64,000 nt of DNA from Stutzerimonas kunmingensis (GTDB lineage Bacteria; Pseudomonadota; Gammaproteobacteria; Pseudomonadales; Pseudomonadaceae). The stretch spans positions 248,001-312,000 of the forward strand of contig NZ_FORS01000004.1 in assembly GCF_900114065.1 (NCBI RefSeq). Reading direction: 5' to 3'. Position numbers and translations under genes: made by a program. This document shows positions 31,699 through 40,746 of the stretch, piece by piece. The notes under the pieces are model-generated. The model worked only from the letters and a program-made list of their open reading frames with translations, made no database searches and was not told the DNA's origin. How positions within the stretch are numbered: the first letter of the stretch is position 1; each line of letters begins with the position of its first letter.

Positions 31699-32364
31699 AT
31701 GACCTCTTCACGCCCCCTGCTGATTGCACTGCTCCTGTCCCTGGCCGGTTGCCAGTCATTCTTCGCCGAGCGCCCTCCGGCCAAGGCAGCAACCGAACGC
31801 CTGCAAGGTGAAGTTCGACAAGTCGACGGCCAGCTTCAGTTGCAGAGCTGCCAGGGGCAACGGACGTTGAAACTGCTGAGCCAGGACACCGGGTTGCAGG
31901 ACGACGCGCAGGTGCTGCGAGTCGATGATCAGGATGCACTGTTCGCCGACCTGCGCGGCACCCTCAGTCAGGCCGAACCGGACGGTACTGGCCAACTCGC
32001 GTTGACCCGCATCTATCGCCTGCAGCGCGAAGGCCACGGCTGTGACGAGGAGAACTTCAAGCAGCTGATCCTGCGCGCCAGCGGTCATGAACCAGGCTGG
32101 ATGCTGACCGTGACCACCCGCGGCATGCTACTCGTTCGGCCGGGGCAATCACCGATCGCCCTGCCTTATCTGGAAGAGCAGCTTCCCGGTGGCCAGCTCA
32201 GTTTCACCAGCGAGGCCAACCAGCAGCGCCTTGACCTGTGGGTTGCACCGCAGCGCTGTGTCGACAGTGCCAGCGGCACGGTCAGCCACCTCAGTGCGGA
32301 GCTCCGTCTGGACGGCCAGACATTGCGCGGTTGCGCCTACTACGGTGGCGCACGCGACGACTGA
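31699..32364 (+). CDS. Putative lipoprotein, COG3650-like
   Basis: The 221-residue protein has a signal peptide with lipobox LSLAGC (Cys about 18). The C-terminal half (RASGHEPGWMLTVTTRGM, SGTVSHLSAELRLDGQTLRGCAYYG) resembles small uncharacterised membrane-associated lipoproteins of COG3650. A pair of cysteines in that region may form a disulfide. No function is known. Confidence 0.82.
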   Translation: MTSSRPLLIALLLSLAGCQSFFAERPPAKAATERLQGEVRQVDGQLQLQSCQGQRTLKLLSQDTGLQDDAQVLRVDDQDALFADLRGTLSQAEPDGTGQLALTRIYRLQREGHGCDEENFKQLILRASGHEPGWMLTVTTRGMLLVRPGQSPIALPYLEEQLPGGQLSFTSEANQQRLDLWVAPQRCVDSASGTVSHLSAELRLDGQTLRGCAYYGGARDD

Positions 32365-32414
32365 TCTCACGAATGCGGGGCGTTCGCCGCGCTCATCCTG
32401 AAAGAACTGCATCC

Positions 32415-33611
32415 ATGAACAACGCCCTGAATCTGCTGCACCCATACCCCTTCGAGAAGCTGCGTGGCCTGCTCGCTGGCGCACAGCCGCCTGCCGACAA
32501 GCGTGCCATAGCGCTGTCGATTGGCGAGCCGAAGCATCGCTCGCCGGACTTCGTTGCCCAGGCACTGGCGGACAACCTTGATCAGCTGGCGGTCTATCCG
32601 ACCACGCTCGGCATCCCGGCGCTGCGCGAAGCCATCGCGCGCTGGTGCGAGCGGCGCTTCGGCCTCGCCGCAGATGCACTGGACCCGGCGCAGCACGTGT
32701 TGCCGGTCAACGGTACGCGCGAGGCACTGTTCGCCTTCACCCAGGCCGTGGTGGATCGCTCAGCGGACGGTCTGGTGGTCAGCCCGAATCCGTTCTATCA
32801 GATCTACGAAGGCGCAGCCCTGCTCGCCGGCGCCACGCCTCATTACCTGCCTTGCCTCGAGCAGAACGGCTTCAACCCGGACTTCGATGCCGTGCCGGCG
32901 GATGTCTGGCAGCGCTGCCAGATTCTCTTCCTTTGTTCACCGGGCAACCCGACCGGTGCGCTGGTGCCGCTGGAGACGCTGAAAAAGCTGATCGCGCTGG
33001 CCGACCAGTACGACTTCGTCATTGCCGCCGACGAGTGCTACAGCGAGCTGTACTTCGACGAGGCTAATCCACCTGCAGGGCTGCTTACCGCCTGTGCAGC
33101 ACTGGGCCGCACCGATTTCAAGCGCTGCGTGGTGTTCCATAGCCTGTCGAAGCGCTCGAACCTGCCGGGGCTGCGTTCGGGCTTCGTCGCCGGTGATGCC
33201 GAGATCCTCAAGTCCTTCCTGCTCTACCGCACCTATCATGGCTGCGCCATGCCCGTGCAGACCCAGCTGGCGAGCATCGCGGCCTGGAACGATGAGATTC
33301 ACGTGCGCGCCAACCGCGAGCTGTATCGGGCGAAGTTCGATGCCGTGCTGGAAATACTCGCGCCGGTCATGGACGTGCAACGCCCCGATGGTGGCTTTTA
33401 TCTGTGGCCGAAAACGCCGATGGACGATCAACAGTTCACCCGCGAGCTGTTCGCCCGCGAGCATGTCACCGTGGTGCCGGGTTCCTACCTGTCGCGCGAA
33501 GTGGACGGCATGTCACCCGGCGTCGGCCGCGTGCGTATGGCACTGGTTGCGCCGCTGGCCGAATGCATCGAGGCGGCGCAACGCATTCGCCACTTCATCG
33601 AAACGCTCTGA
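32415..33611 (+). CDS. dapC: Succinyldiaminopimelate aminotransferase DapC
   Basis: This PLP-dependent class I aminotransferase makes N-succinyl-LL-2,6-diaminopimelate for lysine and peptidoglycan. The 398-residue protein starts MNNALNLLHPYPFEKL. The PLP lysine is in FHSLSKRSNLPGLRSGF, and other family motifs are VNGTREALFAF and LFLCSPGNPTGAL. The next enzyme's gene, dapD, is 1.5 kb downstream on the same strand, with small genes between. Confidence 0.93.
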   Translation: MNNALNLLHPYPFEKLRGLLAGAQPPADKRAIALSIGEPKHRSPDFVAQALADNLDQLAVYPTTLGIPALREAIARWCERRFGLAADALDPAQHVLPVNGTREALFAFTQAVVDRSADGLVVSPNPFYQIYEGAALLAGATPHYLPCLEQNGFNPDFDAVPADVWQRCQILFLCSPGNPTGALVPLETLKKLIALADQYDFVIAADECYSELYFDEANPPAGLLTACAALGRTDFKRCVVFHSLSKRSNLPGLRSGFVAGDAEILKSFLLYRTYHGCAMPVQTQLASIAAWNDEIHVRANRELYRAKFDAVLEILAPVMDVQRPDGGFYLWPKTPMDDQQFTRELFAREHVTVVPGSYLSREVDGMSPGVGRVRMALVAPLAECIEAAQRIRHFIETL

Positions 33612-33617
33612 TTGCGC

Positions 33618-33640
33618 GCCGGGCGGTTTGGCCGCCCGGC
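33618..33640. terminator. Hairpin between dapC and a convergent small gene
   Basis: A 9-bp perfect GC-rich stem GCCGGGCGG/CCGCCCGGC has a 5-base loop and lies between the dapC stop and the stop of the convergent small gene. No T-run follows on either strand. Confidence 0.5.
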
Positions 33641-33650
33641 CTGACGAGGT

Positions 33651-33812
33651 TCAGGCAACGCCCGGCGGGATCGCATCCTTGCCATAGTCGCGCAGTTTTT
33701 CCAGATTCTCCGGCTTCATGTGCTCGGGTATGTCTGCGCCCTGATGCTCGTCGCGGGATGTGGGATTGGCCTTATCAAGCGCCTCCTCGGTACGCTCGTC
33801 GTGATCGCTCAT
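33651..33812 (-). CDS. Small hydrophilic hypothetical protein (53 residues)
   Basis: This short frame starts at an ATG preceded by AGGACG and encodes MSDHDERTEEALDKANP at its N terminus and KLRDYGKDAIPPGVA at its C terminus. It is charged and lacks membrane segments. Codon usage is like its neighbours, and the gene fits tightly between dapC and the next minus-strand small gene, 14 bases from that gene's stop. I infer a conserved Pseudomonas small protein of unknown function. Confidence 0.65.
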   Translation of the reverse strand: MSDHDERTEEALDKANPTSRDEHQGADIPEHMKPENLEKLRDYGKDAIPPGVA

Positions 33813-33826
33813 ATGCTGCGTCCTGT

Positions 33827-34072
33827 TCAGATGGCGTGTTCTTCCCAGATCAGCTCGCCTTCGTCGCTGACCTCTATAACTTTAGTCAAAGCTGCCTCGG
33901 CAATCGCGTCGGCTTCGGAGGCCAGGTCGTAGCGACGGCCATCTGCGATCTTGAATACGTGTACATGCTCGTCGCTGTCGCGCCGTTTGATGGCGATAAC
34001 CGCTTCGAACGCATCCTCGGCAGGCACCGCCGAAGAAATCGCTTCGAAATTCTCGAAATGCTTGCGTGCCAT
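33827..34072 (-). CDS. Small hypothetical protein
   Basis: The 81-residue acidic protein starts MARKHFENFEAISSAVPAE and contains DEHVHVFKIADGRRYDLASEAD. There is no signal peptide. It probably forms an operon with the 53-residue gene downstream. I do not recognise a named family. Confidence 0.7.
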   Translation of the reverse strand: MARKHFENFEAISSAVPAEDAFEAVIAIKRRDSDEHVHVFKIADGRRYDLASEADAIAEAALTKVIEVSDEGELIWEEHAI

Positions 34073-34199
34073 TACTCGTCACCTCACCGTTGCGATTGTC
34101 ATCAATGGACAACACCATCGGTGTAAAAGGTCGAGAGCCCTCGCCGAACGACGGCCCGGCGGCAAGTTCGAACGTTGGAAGGCACACGGAGAACCTGCC

Positions 34200-34529
34200 A
34201 TGAACATGACTGAACACTACGTACAAAACGAGCCCAGCCGTACAGAGGTCGACGCCATGCAGGGGGCGCTGCTGCTGGAGTTCGGCACTGCCTGGTGCGG
34301 CCACTGCCGAGCAGCTCAGCCACTACTGGCAAAGGCCCTGGCTGAGCGCAGCGGCATTTGTCATCTGAAGATCGAGGACGGCCCGGGCCGCCCGCTGGGA
34401 CGCTCGTTTCGGGTCAAGCTCTGGCCGACCCTGATCCTGCTGAAGAATGGCCAGGAGCTCGCGCGCGTCGTGCGCCCGCTGAACGAGCAGGCGATCGAGC
34501 AGGCGCTAGGCGAGACGGGAAAGGGATGA
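34200..34529 (+). CDS. Thioredoxin-like protein (WCGHC)
   Basis: The 109-residue cytoplasmic protein has no signal peptide. The redox motif is WCGHC, in FGTAWCGHCRAAQPLL (about 30-45), and the cis-Pro strand is KLWPTLILLKNGQELARV. It is a thioredoxin-fold disulfide reductase or isomerase with a His inside the motif, as in protein disulfide isomerases. The substrate is unknown. An in-frame start far upstream (33951) would overlap the divergent small gene. Confidence 0.88.
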   Translation: MNMTEHYVQNEPSRTEVDAMQGALLLEFGTAWCGHCRAAQPLLAKALAERSGICHLKIEDGPGRPLGRSFRVKLWPTLILLKNGQELARVVRPLNEQAIEQALGETGKG

Positions 34530-34657
34530 GAGAGACAGTTCGCGAGCCACCTGCCGCGCAGCGCTCTTCGAGGCGAGAAGGCATGCTCGCCTCCATAGCC
34601 CGGCGAGGCGTGGCATAATTCGCCGTCCAGTTTTGCAGGAGCCTTGGAGAGTCGTTT

Positions 34658-35029
34658 ATGTCCGAATCAGATCAGCGGTTGTGCCTATACGGAATCAAAG
34701 CCTGCGACACGATGAAAAAGGCCCGTACCTGGCTCGACGAACACGGACTGGACTACGACTTCCACGACTACAAGAGCGTCGGCATAGACCGCACCCACCT
34801 GGAAGCCTGGTGCAATGAACACGGCTGGCAGACCGTTCTCAACCGTGCAGGCACCACCTTCCGCAAGCTGGACGACGCTGCAAAGGCCGATCTTGACCAG
34901 GCCCGGGCCATCGAGCTGATGTTGGCCCAACCGTCGATGATCAAACGCCCTGTACTCGACTTGGGCGGTAAGACCCTGATTGGCTTCAAGCCCGATCTTT
35001 ACGCTGCCGAAGTGGCAGCGCCGAACTGA
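34658..35029 (+). CDS. ArsC/Spx-like reductase, YffB type
   Basis: The 123-residue thioredoxin-fold protein starts MSESDQRLCLYGIKACDTMKK, with the single conserved Cys of the YffB subgroup in KACDTMKKA. SMIKRPVLDLGGKTLIGFKP is the C-terminal signature. YffB proteins are glutathione-linked and of unproved function. A CATAAT box about 45 bases upstream may be its -10. dapD follows after 42 bases, a common arrangement in Pseudomonas. Confidence 0.9.
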   Translation: MSESDQRLCLYGIKACDTMKKARTWLDEHGLDYDFHDYKSVGIDRTHLEAWCNEHGWQTVLNRAGTTFRKLDDAAKADLDQARAIELMLAQPSMIKRPVLDLGGKTLIGFKPDLYAAEVAAPN

Positions 35030-35071
35030 TAGCCGCCCAACAGACGGCGCGGCCGACAAAAAGGAAATTCT

Positions 35072-36106
35072 ATGTCCGCAACCCTATTCAGCCTCGCCTT
35101 TGGCGTTGGCACCCAGAACCGTCAAGGCGACTGGCTGGAAGTCTTCTACGCACAGCCGCTGCTGCAACCTGCCGGCGAGCTGGTAGCTGCCGTCGCCCCG
35201 CTGCTCGGCTATGCCGGCGGCAATCAGGCAATCAGCATCACCACTACCCAGGCTGCACAGCTGGCCGATGCCCTGAAGCCGCTCGACGCTACCCAGTACG
35301 CGCTGCTGACCCGCCTGGCCGAAAGCCAGCGCCCGCTGGTCGCCACTCTGCTCGCCGAAGACGCGCCGCTTACCTCGACCCCCGAGGCCTACCTCAAGCT
35401 GCACCTGCTTTCACACCGGCTGGCCAAGCCGCATGGTCTGAACCTGACCGGCATCTTCCCGCTGCTGCCCAACGTCGCCTGGACCAACCAGGGCGCGGTG
35501 GACCTGAGCGAACTGGCCGAGCGCCAGCTGGAAGCACGCCTGAAGGGCGATCTGCTGGAAGTCTTCTCGGTGGACAAGTTCCCGAAGATGACCGATTACG
35601 TGGTCCCTGCCGGCGTGCGTATCGCCGACAGCGCGCGCATTCGCCTCGGTGCCTATGTGGGTGAAGGCACAACCGTGATGCACGAGGGCTTCATCAACTT
35701 CAACGCCGGTACCGCCGGCCCGGGCATGATCGAAGGCCGCGTCTCCGCTGGCGTGTTCGTCGGCAAGGGTTCGGACCTCGGCGGCGGCTGCTCGACCATG
35801 GGCACCCTGTCCGGTGGCGGCAACATCGTCATCTCCGTCGGCGAAGGCTGCCTGATCGGCGCGAATGCCGGCATCGGCATCCCGCTGGGCGACCGCAACA
35901 CCGTGGAGTCGGGCCTGTACATCACGGCTGGTACCAAGGTCAGCCTGCTCGACGACGGCGATCAACTGGTCAAAGTGGTCAAGGCGCGCGAGCTGGCCGG
36001 CCAGAGCGACCTGCTGTTCCGTCGCAACTCGCAGACCGGAGCGGTCGAGTGCAAGACCCACAAGTCGGCCATCGAGCTGAACGAGGCGCTGCACGCGCAT
36101 AACTGA
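35072..36106 (+). CDS. dapD: Tetrahydrodipicolinate N-succinyltransferase DapD
   Basis: DapD uses succinyl-CoA to make N-succinyl-2-amino-6-ketopimelate in the lysine/diaminopimelate pathway. The 344-residue protein is of the long Pseudomonas/Mycobacterium-type subgroup. A left-handed beta-helix of hexapeptide repeats runs at about 190-300 (RIADSARIRLGAYVGEGTTVM, GCLIGANAGIGIPLGD). An AAGGAAA ribosome binding site precedes the ATG. It follows the yffB-like gene. Confidence 0.95.
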   Translation: MSATLFSLAFGVGTQNRQGDWLEVFYAQPLLQPAGELVAAVAPLLGYAGGNQAISITTTQAAQLADALKPLDATQYALLTRLAESQRPLVATLLAEDAPLTSTPEAYLKLHLLSHRLAKPHGLNLTGIFPLLPNVAWTNQGAVDLSELAERQLEARLKGDLLEVFSVDKFPKMTDYVVPAGVRIADSARIRLGAYVGEGTTVMHEGFINFNAGTAGPGMIEGRVSAGVFVGKGSDLGGGCSTMGTLSGGGNIVISVGEGCLIGANAGIGIPLGDRNTVESGLYITAGTKVSLLDDGDQLVKVVKARELAGQSDLLFRRNSQTGAVECKTHKSAIELNEALHAHN

Positions 36107-36180
36107 GCAGGAGCAGCGGCAAGCTGCGAGCCATGAGCGCCTGCCTTGCCGCATCCCCTGCAGCTGGAGGTTTGCCGCTT

Positions 36181-37386
36181 ATGGCCCTGTTTTCTCCCTG
36201 GCGCGCCGACTTCCCTGCTCTGGCGATACTCGAAGCGCAAGGCCAGACCTATCTCGACAGCGCCGCCACGGCACAGAAGCCGCAGACGCTGATCGATGCT
36301 CTCAGCGGCTACTACACCTGCGGCGCCGCCAATGTGCACCGCGCCCAGCACCAGCCCGCCGAACGCGCGACTCGCGCTTACGAAGACTCTCGCATCAAGG
36401 TGGCGAGATGGCTGAACGCCGCTTCGCCCACTGAAATCGTCTTCACCCGCGGCGCGACGGAAGCGCTGAATCTGCTCGCCTACGGACTGGAACATCTGAT
36501 CGGAGCCGGTGACGAGATCGTCATCAGCGCCCTCGAACATCACGCCAACCTGCTGCCCTGGCAACAGCTGGCCAAACGGCGCAACGCCAGACTGCAGGTG
36601 CTACCGATCGATACCGCCGGGCGCATCGACCTGGCCGCAGCTGCCGCGCTGGTCGGGCCGCGTACCCGACTGCTGGCGGTGAGTCAGCTGTCCAACGTGC
36701 TGGGCGGCTGGCAACCGCTGGACGACCTGCTGCACCTGGCCAAGACCCAAGGTGCGCTGACCATCGTCGACGGCGCGCAGGGCGTAGTGCACGGCCGTCA
36801 CGACATGACCACGCTGGGTTGCGATTTCTACGTGCTCTCCAGCCATAAGCTCTACGGGCCGGATGGCGTCGGCGTACTGTACGGCCGCGGCGAATCGCTG
36901 CTGGAGCTGCGCCACTGGCAGTTCGGCGGCGAGATGGTGCGCATCGCCGATTATCAACACGCCGAGTTCCATGCCGCGCCCCTGGGCTTCGAGGCCGGCA
37001 CGCCGCCGATCTCCGGCGTCATCGGTCTCGGCGCCACGCTGGACTATCTGGCTGGACTCGACGTTGCGGCGGTCGAGCGTCACGAGCGGGCATTGCACGA
37101 CCAGCTGCTCGCCGGGCTTGCCGCACGCAACGGCGTTCGCCTGCTCGGCTCGCCGCAGGTTGCGCTGGCCAGCTTCGTTGTCGAAGGCGTGCATCATTCC
37201 GACCTGGGGCATCTGCTCACCGAACAGGGCATCGCGGTGCGCAGCGGCAATCACTGCGCCATGCCGCTGATGAAACACCTTGGTCTGGATGGCGCGACAC
37301 GCATCTCGCTCGGGCTGTACAACGACAGTGCCGACCTCGAGCGCTTCTTTAGCGCCCTCGATCAGGCCCTGGAGTTACTGCGATGA
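36181..37386 (+). CDS. Cysteine desulfurase, SufS/CsdA type
   Basis: This PLP enzyme takes sulfur from cysteine for iron-sulfur cluster assembly. With the start at MALFSPWRADFP (GGAGG 10 bases upstream) it is 401 residues. The PLP Lys is in SSHKLYGPDGVGVLYG and the persulfide Cys in SGNHCAMPLMKHLG near the C terminus, the group II pattern. The next gene is a SufE-like partner overlapping by four bases, so this is a CsdA/CsdE or SufS/SufE pair. The other suf genes are absent here. Confidence 0.94.
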   Translation: MALFSPWRADFPALAILEAQGQTYLDSAATAQKPQTLIDALSGYYTCGAANVHRAQHQPAERATRAYEDSRIKVARWLNAASPTEIVFTRGATEALNLLAYGLEHLIGAGDEIVISALEHHANLLPWQQLAKRRNARLQVLPIDTAGRIDLAAAAALVGPRTRLLAVSQLSNVLGGWQPLDDLLHLAKTQGALTIVDGAQGVVHGRHDMTTLGCDFYVLSSHKLYGPDGVGVLYGRGESLLELRHWQFGGEMVRIADYQHAEFHAAPLGFEAGTPPISGVIGLGATLDYLAGLDVAAVERHERALHDQLLAGLAARNGVRLLGSPQVALASFVVEGVHHSDLGHLLTEQGIAVRSGNHCAMPLMKHLGLDGATRISLGLYNDSADLERFFSALDQALELLR

Positions 37387-37790
37387 GCGACTTGCCGCAA
37401 GCCGCTGGCGAAGCGCTGGAGGCATTCAGCCAGGCGCCCGGCTGGGAGCAGCGCGCACGTTTGCTGATGCAGTGGGGTGAGCGGCTGGCACCGTTGGATG
37501 AAGATGAACGCAGCGAAACGAATCAGGTATCGGGCTGCGAAAGCCGCGTGTGGCTGGTCGGCGAACGACAGGACGGCTGCTGGCATTTTCGCGCCGCCAG
37601 TGATGCCCGGCTCATCCGCGGCCTGTTGGCGGTACTGCTGGCAAGAGTCAACGGCCTGGAAGCTGCCGATCTGGCCGAAGTGGACATGGCCGACTGGTTC
37701 GCCCGTCTTGGCCTTTCGCGGCAATTGTCGCCTTCGCGCAGCAATGGCATGAATGCCGTGCTGCAGCGAATGTGTGAGCTGACCGGCTGA
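37383..37790 (+). CDS. SufE/CsdE family sulfur acceptor
   Basis: The 135-residue protein accepts persulfide sulfur from the desulfurase encoded upstream. The acceptor Cys is in NQVSGCESRVWLV at about residue 51, the signature of the family. It overlaps the desulfurase stop (ATGA), so expression is coupled. Confidence 0.94.
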   Translation: MSDLPQAAGEALEAFSQAPGWEQRARLLMQWGERLAPLDEDERSETNQVSGCESRVWLVGERQDGCWHFRAASDARLIRGLLAVLLARVNGLEAADLAEVDMADWFARLGLSRQLSPSRSNGMNAVLQRMCELTG

Positions 37791-37805
37791 GCCGGCCAGG
37801 GCGAA

Positions 37806-38927
37806 TCAGCGCTTGCGCAGGATCACGCTGCCGATCGAGTAGCCCGCACCGAACGAGCTGAGCACACCGAGGCTGCCGCTGGGCAGGTCGTCCTGGTGCT
37901 TGTGGAAGGCGATCACCGAGCCGGCCGAACTGGTATTGGCGTAGGTATCGAGGATCACCGGCGCCTCTTCCTCGGTGGCGTCGCGGCCCAGCAGGCGGCG
38001 CACGATCAGGTGGTTCATGTTCAGGTTGGCCTGGTGCAGCCAGAAACGCTTCACCGATTCCACAGCGATGTCGTTCTCCGCCAGGTGCTCACCGATCAGC
38101 TCCGCCACCATCGGACAGACTTCCTTGAACACCTTGCGACCTTCCTGGATGAACAGCTTGTCCGGATCGTTCATGTGCTCTTCGGCAGCACGGTTGAGAA
38201 AACCGAAGTTGTTGCGGATGTTGTTGGAAAACTCGGTCACCAGCTTGGTGCTGATGACGTCCCACTGCTGCGCCGAGGTCGCCAGATCTTCGCGCTCGAT
38301 GATTACCGCGGTGCAGGCGTCGCCGAAGATGAAATGGCTGTCGCGGTCGCGGAAGTTCATATGCCCGGTACAGATCTCGGGGTTGACCATCAGGATCGCG
38401 CGCGCCTGGCCCAACTTGATACTGTTGACCGCGTTCTGGATGCCGAACGTGGCCGACGAGCACGCCACGTTCATGTCGAAGCCGAAACCCTTGATCCCCA
38501 GTGCCGCCTGCACTTCGATGGCGACTGCCGGATAGGCGCGCTGCAGGTTGGAGCAGGCGACGATCACGCCGTCGATGTCCGCAGCGGTCTTGCCGGCGCG
38601 GGCCAGCGCTTCTTCGGCTGCCTTGACCGACATCTCGCAGAGAATCGACCACTCGTCATTGCTGCGCTCGGGAATGCGCGGAACCATGCGCTCGGGATCG
38701 AGGATGCCGGCCTTGTCGGTAACGTAGCGGCTCTTGATGCCGGAAGCCTTTTCGATGAAGGCGGAGCTGGACTCGGGCAGCGGCTGGATCTCGCCGGCCT
38801 CGATGGCAGCGGCATTCTCGCTGTTGAAGCGATGAACGTAGGTGTTGAAGGACTCCACTAGTTCATCGTTGGAAATGCTGTTGGCAGGGGTATAAAGGCC
38901 GGTACCGCTGATGACGACGTTATACAC
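37806..38927 (-). CDS. Beta-ketoacyl-ACP synthase III-like protein (FabH2 type)
   Basis: The 373-residue thiolase-fold enzyme starts at a GTG giving VYNVVISGTGLYTP, with GAGAGGAA just upstream. The catalytic Cys lies in MNVACSSATFGIQ, His in FWLHQANLNMN and Asn in DTYANTSSAGS. Close relatives in P. aeruginosa take octanoyl-CoA from fatty acid degradation into fatty acid synthesis. The same role here is inference. It is monocistronic and convergent with the sufE-like gene. Confidence 0.9.
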   Translation of the reverse strand: MYNVVISGTGLYTPANSISNDELVESFNTYVHRFNSENAAAIEAGEIQPLPESSSAFIEKASGIKSRYVTDKAGILDPERMVPRIPERSNDEWSILCEMSVKAAEEALARAGKTAADIDGVIVACSNLQRAYPAVAIEVQAALGIKGFGFDMNVACSSATFGIQNAVNSIKLGQARAILMVNPEICTGHMNFRDRDSHFIFGDACTAVIIEREDLATSAQQWDVISTKLVTEFSNNIRNNFGFLNRAAEEHMNDPDKLFIQEGRKVFKEVCPMVAELIGEHLAENDIAVESVKRFWLHQANLNMNHLIVRRLLGRDATEEEAPVILDTYANTSSAGSVIAFHKHQDDLPSGSLGVLSSFGAGYSIGSVILRKR

Positions 38928-39125
38928 GGTCGTTCCTCTCGAATGGCTTGATCGTTTCTGACGTTGGGACGGCAGCAACAGGACTCGGCCAGTCACGATC
39001 ATTCCAGCGCCTCTTATGGCGGCTATTGTGCATGAAAATCTGAAAGAATCCGTAACATTGCGCTTATAACGGACAGGTAATTAAGCCTTTTGGCACATCT
39101 GAATGTGACCGCTCAGTCCGAAAAT

Positions 39126-39153
39126 GAAGAGAGCGCCGAATGGCGCCCTCTTC
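39126..39153 (-). terminator. Terminator after tsdA
   Basis: A 12-bp stem with one mismatch (GAAGAGAGCGCC/GGCGCCCTCTTC) has a 4-base loop and on the minus strand is followed by ATTTTCGG. It is 25 bases beyond the tsdA stop. Confidence 0.8.
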
Positions 39154-39178
39154 TGTCCGCAATGATGTACTTAAGTCT

Positions 39179-40099
39179 CTATTTGATGCCCTGTCCAAGT
39201 ACGACGCCATCCACCTCCTGTCCATAGAGATTCACTCCGTCGTTGGCGTGGTAGCGAAGCCGCGTCTTTTCTACCGAGCCTTCGACCAGACGCGGGTCCT
39301 GCGGCCGCTCATGGCTGTTCATGTATGCGGCCACGTGCCAGGCGTCCTCGTCGCTGAGCGAACCACCCTTGCCCAGCGGCATGCTCTCCTTGATGAAGGC
39401 CGCGGCGGTGTTGATCCGGTGCATGCCTGCACCCCAGTTGAACGAGTCCTTGCCCCATAACGGTGGGAACACATACGCGCCACCCGCCTGCTGGCCCTGG
39501 CCGTTGTCGCCGTGACAGACCGCGCACTGCTCGGCATAGATCTGCTTGCCCTTGGCGATATCGAAACCACCTTTGGGCTGTGGGACTTCGGGATAGGCCC
39601 GCCCCGGCAGCTCCTGGCCTGTCGGAGCACCAGTGGAAAGCCAGTAGGAATAGGCCGTCAACGCATTGATCACATGGCTATCAGCTGCAGGCGGCTTGCC
39701 GTTCATGCTGAACTGGAAGCAGCCCTGTACGCGCTCGGCGTAGCTGTTGACCTTGTTGTTCTTCTTCCGGTAAGCCGGATACATCGGATACGCACCCCAC
39801 AGCGGCGCGGAGTTGGCCTTGCGCCCCTGATCGATGTGGCAGTTGGTGCAGTTCATGCCGTTGCCGACATACTCGGCGGCGTACTTCTGCGTGTCGACGA
39901 AGATCGCCCGGCCCTGCTGCACCAGTTCGCCATAGGCGTTGGCCGGCAGGTCCTTTTCCTGCGGTGGCTGGAAGAAGTTCTCACCTGCGCCCTTGGCGGC
40001 TTTCTGTGTCAGCTGGGACTGATCGTCCATCTTGATCTCGGCCGCCAGCGGCGCACCGCTGACCGCCATGGCCAGCAGCGTCAACCAGTAGGTTCTCAT
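39179..40099 (-). CDS. tsdA: Thiosulfate dehydrogenase TsdA, dihaem cytochrome c
   Basis: TsdA joins two thiosulfates into tetrathionate, or the reverse, in the periplasm. The 306-residue protein has a Sec signal peptide (cleavage near LAAE, about 20). The haem sites are NCTNCH and QCAVCH. The Cys expected to be the unusual axial ligand of haem 1 lies in RVQGCFQFSMNGKPP, and the family segment SAPLWGAYPMYPAYRKK is present. The start overlaps the stop of the upstream cytochrome gene (ATGA). The gene pair matches the tsdBA arrangement known from P. stutzeri. Confidence 0.93.
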   Translation of the reverse strand: MRTYWLTLLAMAVSGAPLAAEIKMDDQSQLTQKAAKGAGENFFQPPQEKDLPANAYGELVQQGRAIFVDTQKYAAEYVGNGMNCTNCHIDQGRKANSAPLWGAYPMYPAYRKKNNKVNSYAERVQGCFQFSMNGKPPAADSHVINALTAYSYWLSTGAPTGQELPGRAYPEVPQPKGGFDIAKGKQIYAEQCAVCHGDNGQGQQAGGAYVFPPLWGKDSFNWGAGMHRINTAAAFIKESMPLGKGGSLSDEDAWHVAAYMNSHERPQDPRLVEGSVEKTRLRYHANDGVNLYGQEVDGVVLGQGIK

Positions 40100-40746
40100 T
40101 GGCTGACCTCCTTCTGCTCAAGCTTGGCGAAGTACTCGGCGACGGCCTGCACTTCGTCGTCGGTCATCGCGCGGGCGATATGACCCATCAGATCGTTCGG
40201 ATCGTTCTTGCGCGTACCCTGACGCCAGGCATTGAGCTGCGCGCTGAGGTATTGCGTCGACTGCCCAGCCAGCGGCGGGAAGCTCTCACCGACCCCAATG
40301 CCAGCGGGACCATGGCAGGCTACGCACTCGGGAATGTTGCGTTCCCAGGCACCACGAAGGGCAAGGCGCGGCCCCACACCTTCCGCCTTTTCCGCCCGAC
40401 CGATGCTGGCGAAAACCGGCGCAGGCCTGGCTTCGAGCATGGCCGCCACGGCATCCATCTCTTCGTCGCTCAAGGCCGCAGCAATCGGCTGCATGACCGG
40501 ATTGCTTCTGGCACCGGAGCGGAAGTCCTCGAGCTGCTTGCGCGTATATCCGGCGGATATCCCGGCGAGGCGTGGAAAGCCGGCCGCCGCCATCCCCATC
40601 GCATCGGCACCGTGGCACGTGCCACACGCCATCGCCGCAGGGTTGGCGCCGCCCTGCGCGTAGATCTTTTGCCCATCGGCAGCCTGTGCCTGCATCGTCA
40701 GTAACAACGCAGCCACACCGGCCAGGGGCCAGTGAGTGAGTTTCAT
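40096..40746 (-). CDS. tsdB: TsdB-like dihaem cytochrome c (c4 family)
   Basis: The 216-residue protein has a signal peptide (cleavage near AQAAD, about 22) and two CXXCH haem sites, ACGTCHG (about 42-46) and ECVACHG (about 141-145). The two halves are homologous, as in cytochrome c4. Directly upstream of and coupled to tsdA, it is the likely electron acceptor for thiosulfate oxidation, as described for TsdB in P. stutzeri. The c4 label alone would be ambiguous; the neighbour supports TsdB. Confidence 0.9.
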   Translation of the reverse strand: MKLTHWPLAGVAALLLTMQAQAADGQKIYAQGGANPAAMACGTCHGADAMGMAAAGFPRLAGISAGYTRKQLEDFRSGARSNPVMQPIAAALSDEEMDAVAAMLEARPAPVFASIGRAEKAEGVGPRLALRGAWERNIPECVACHGPAGIGVGESFPPLAGQSTQYLSAQLNAWRQGTRKNDPNDLMGHIARAMTDDEVQAVAEYFAKLEQKEVSQ

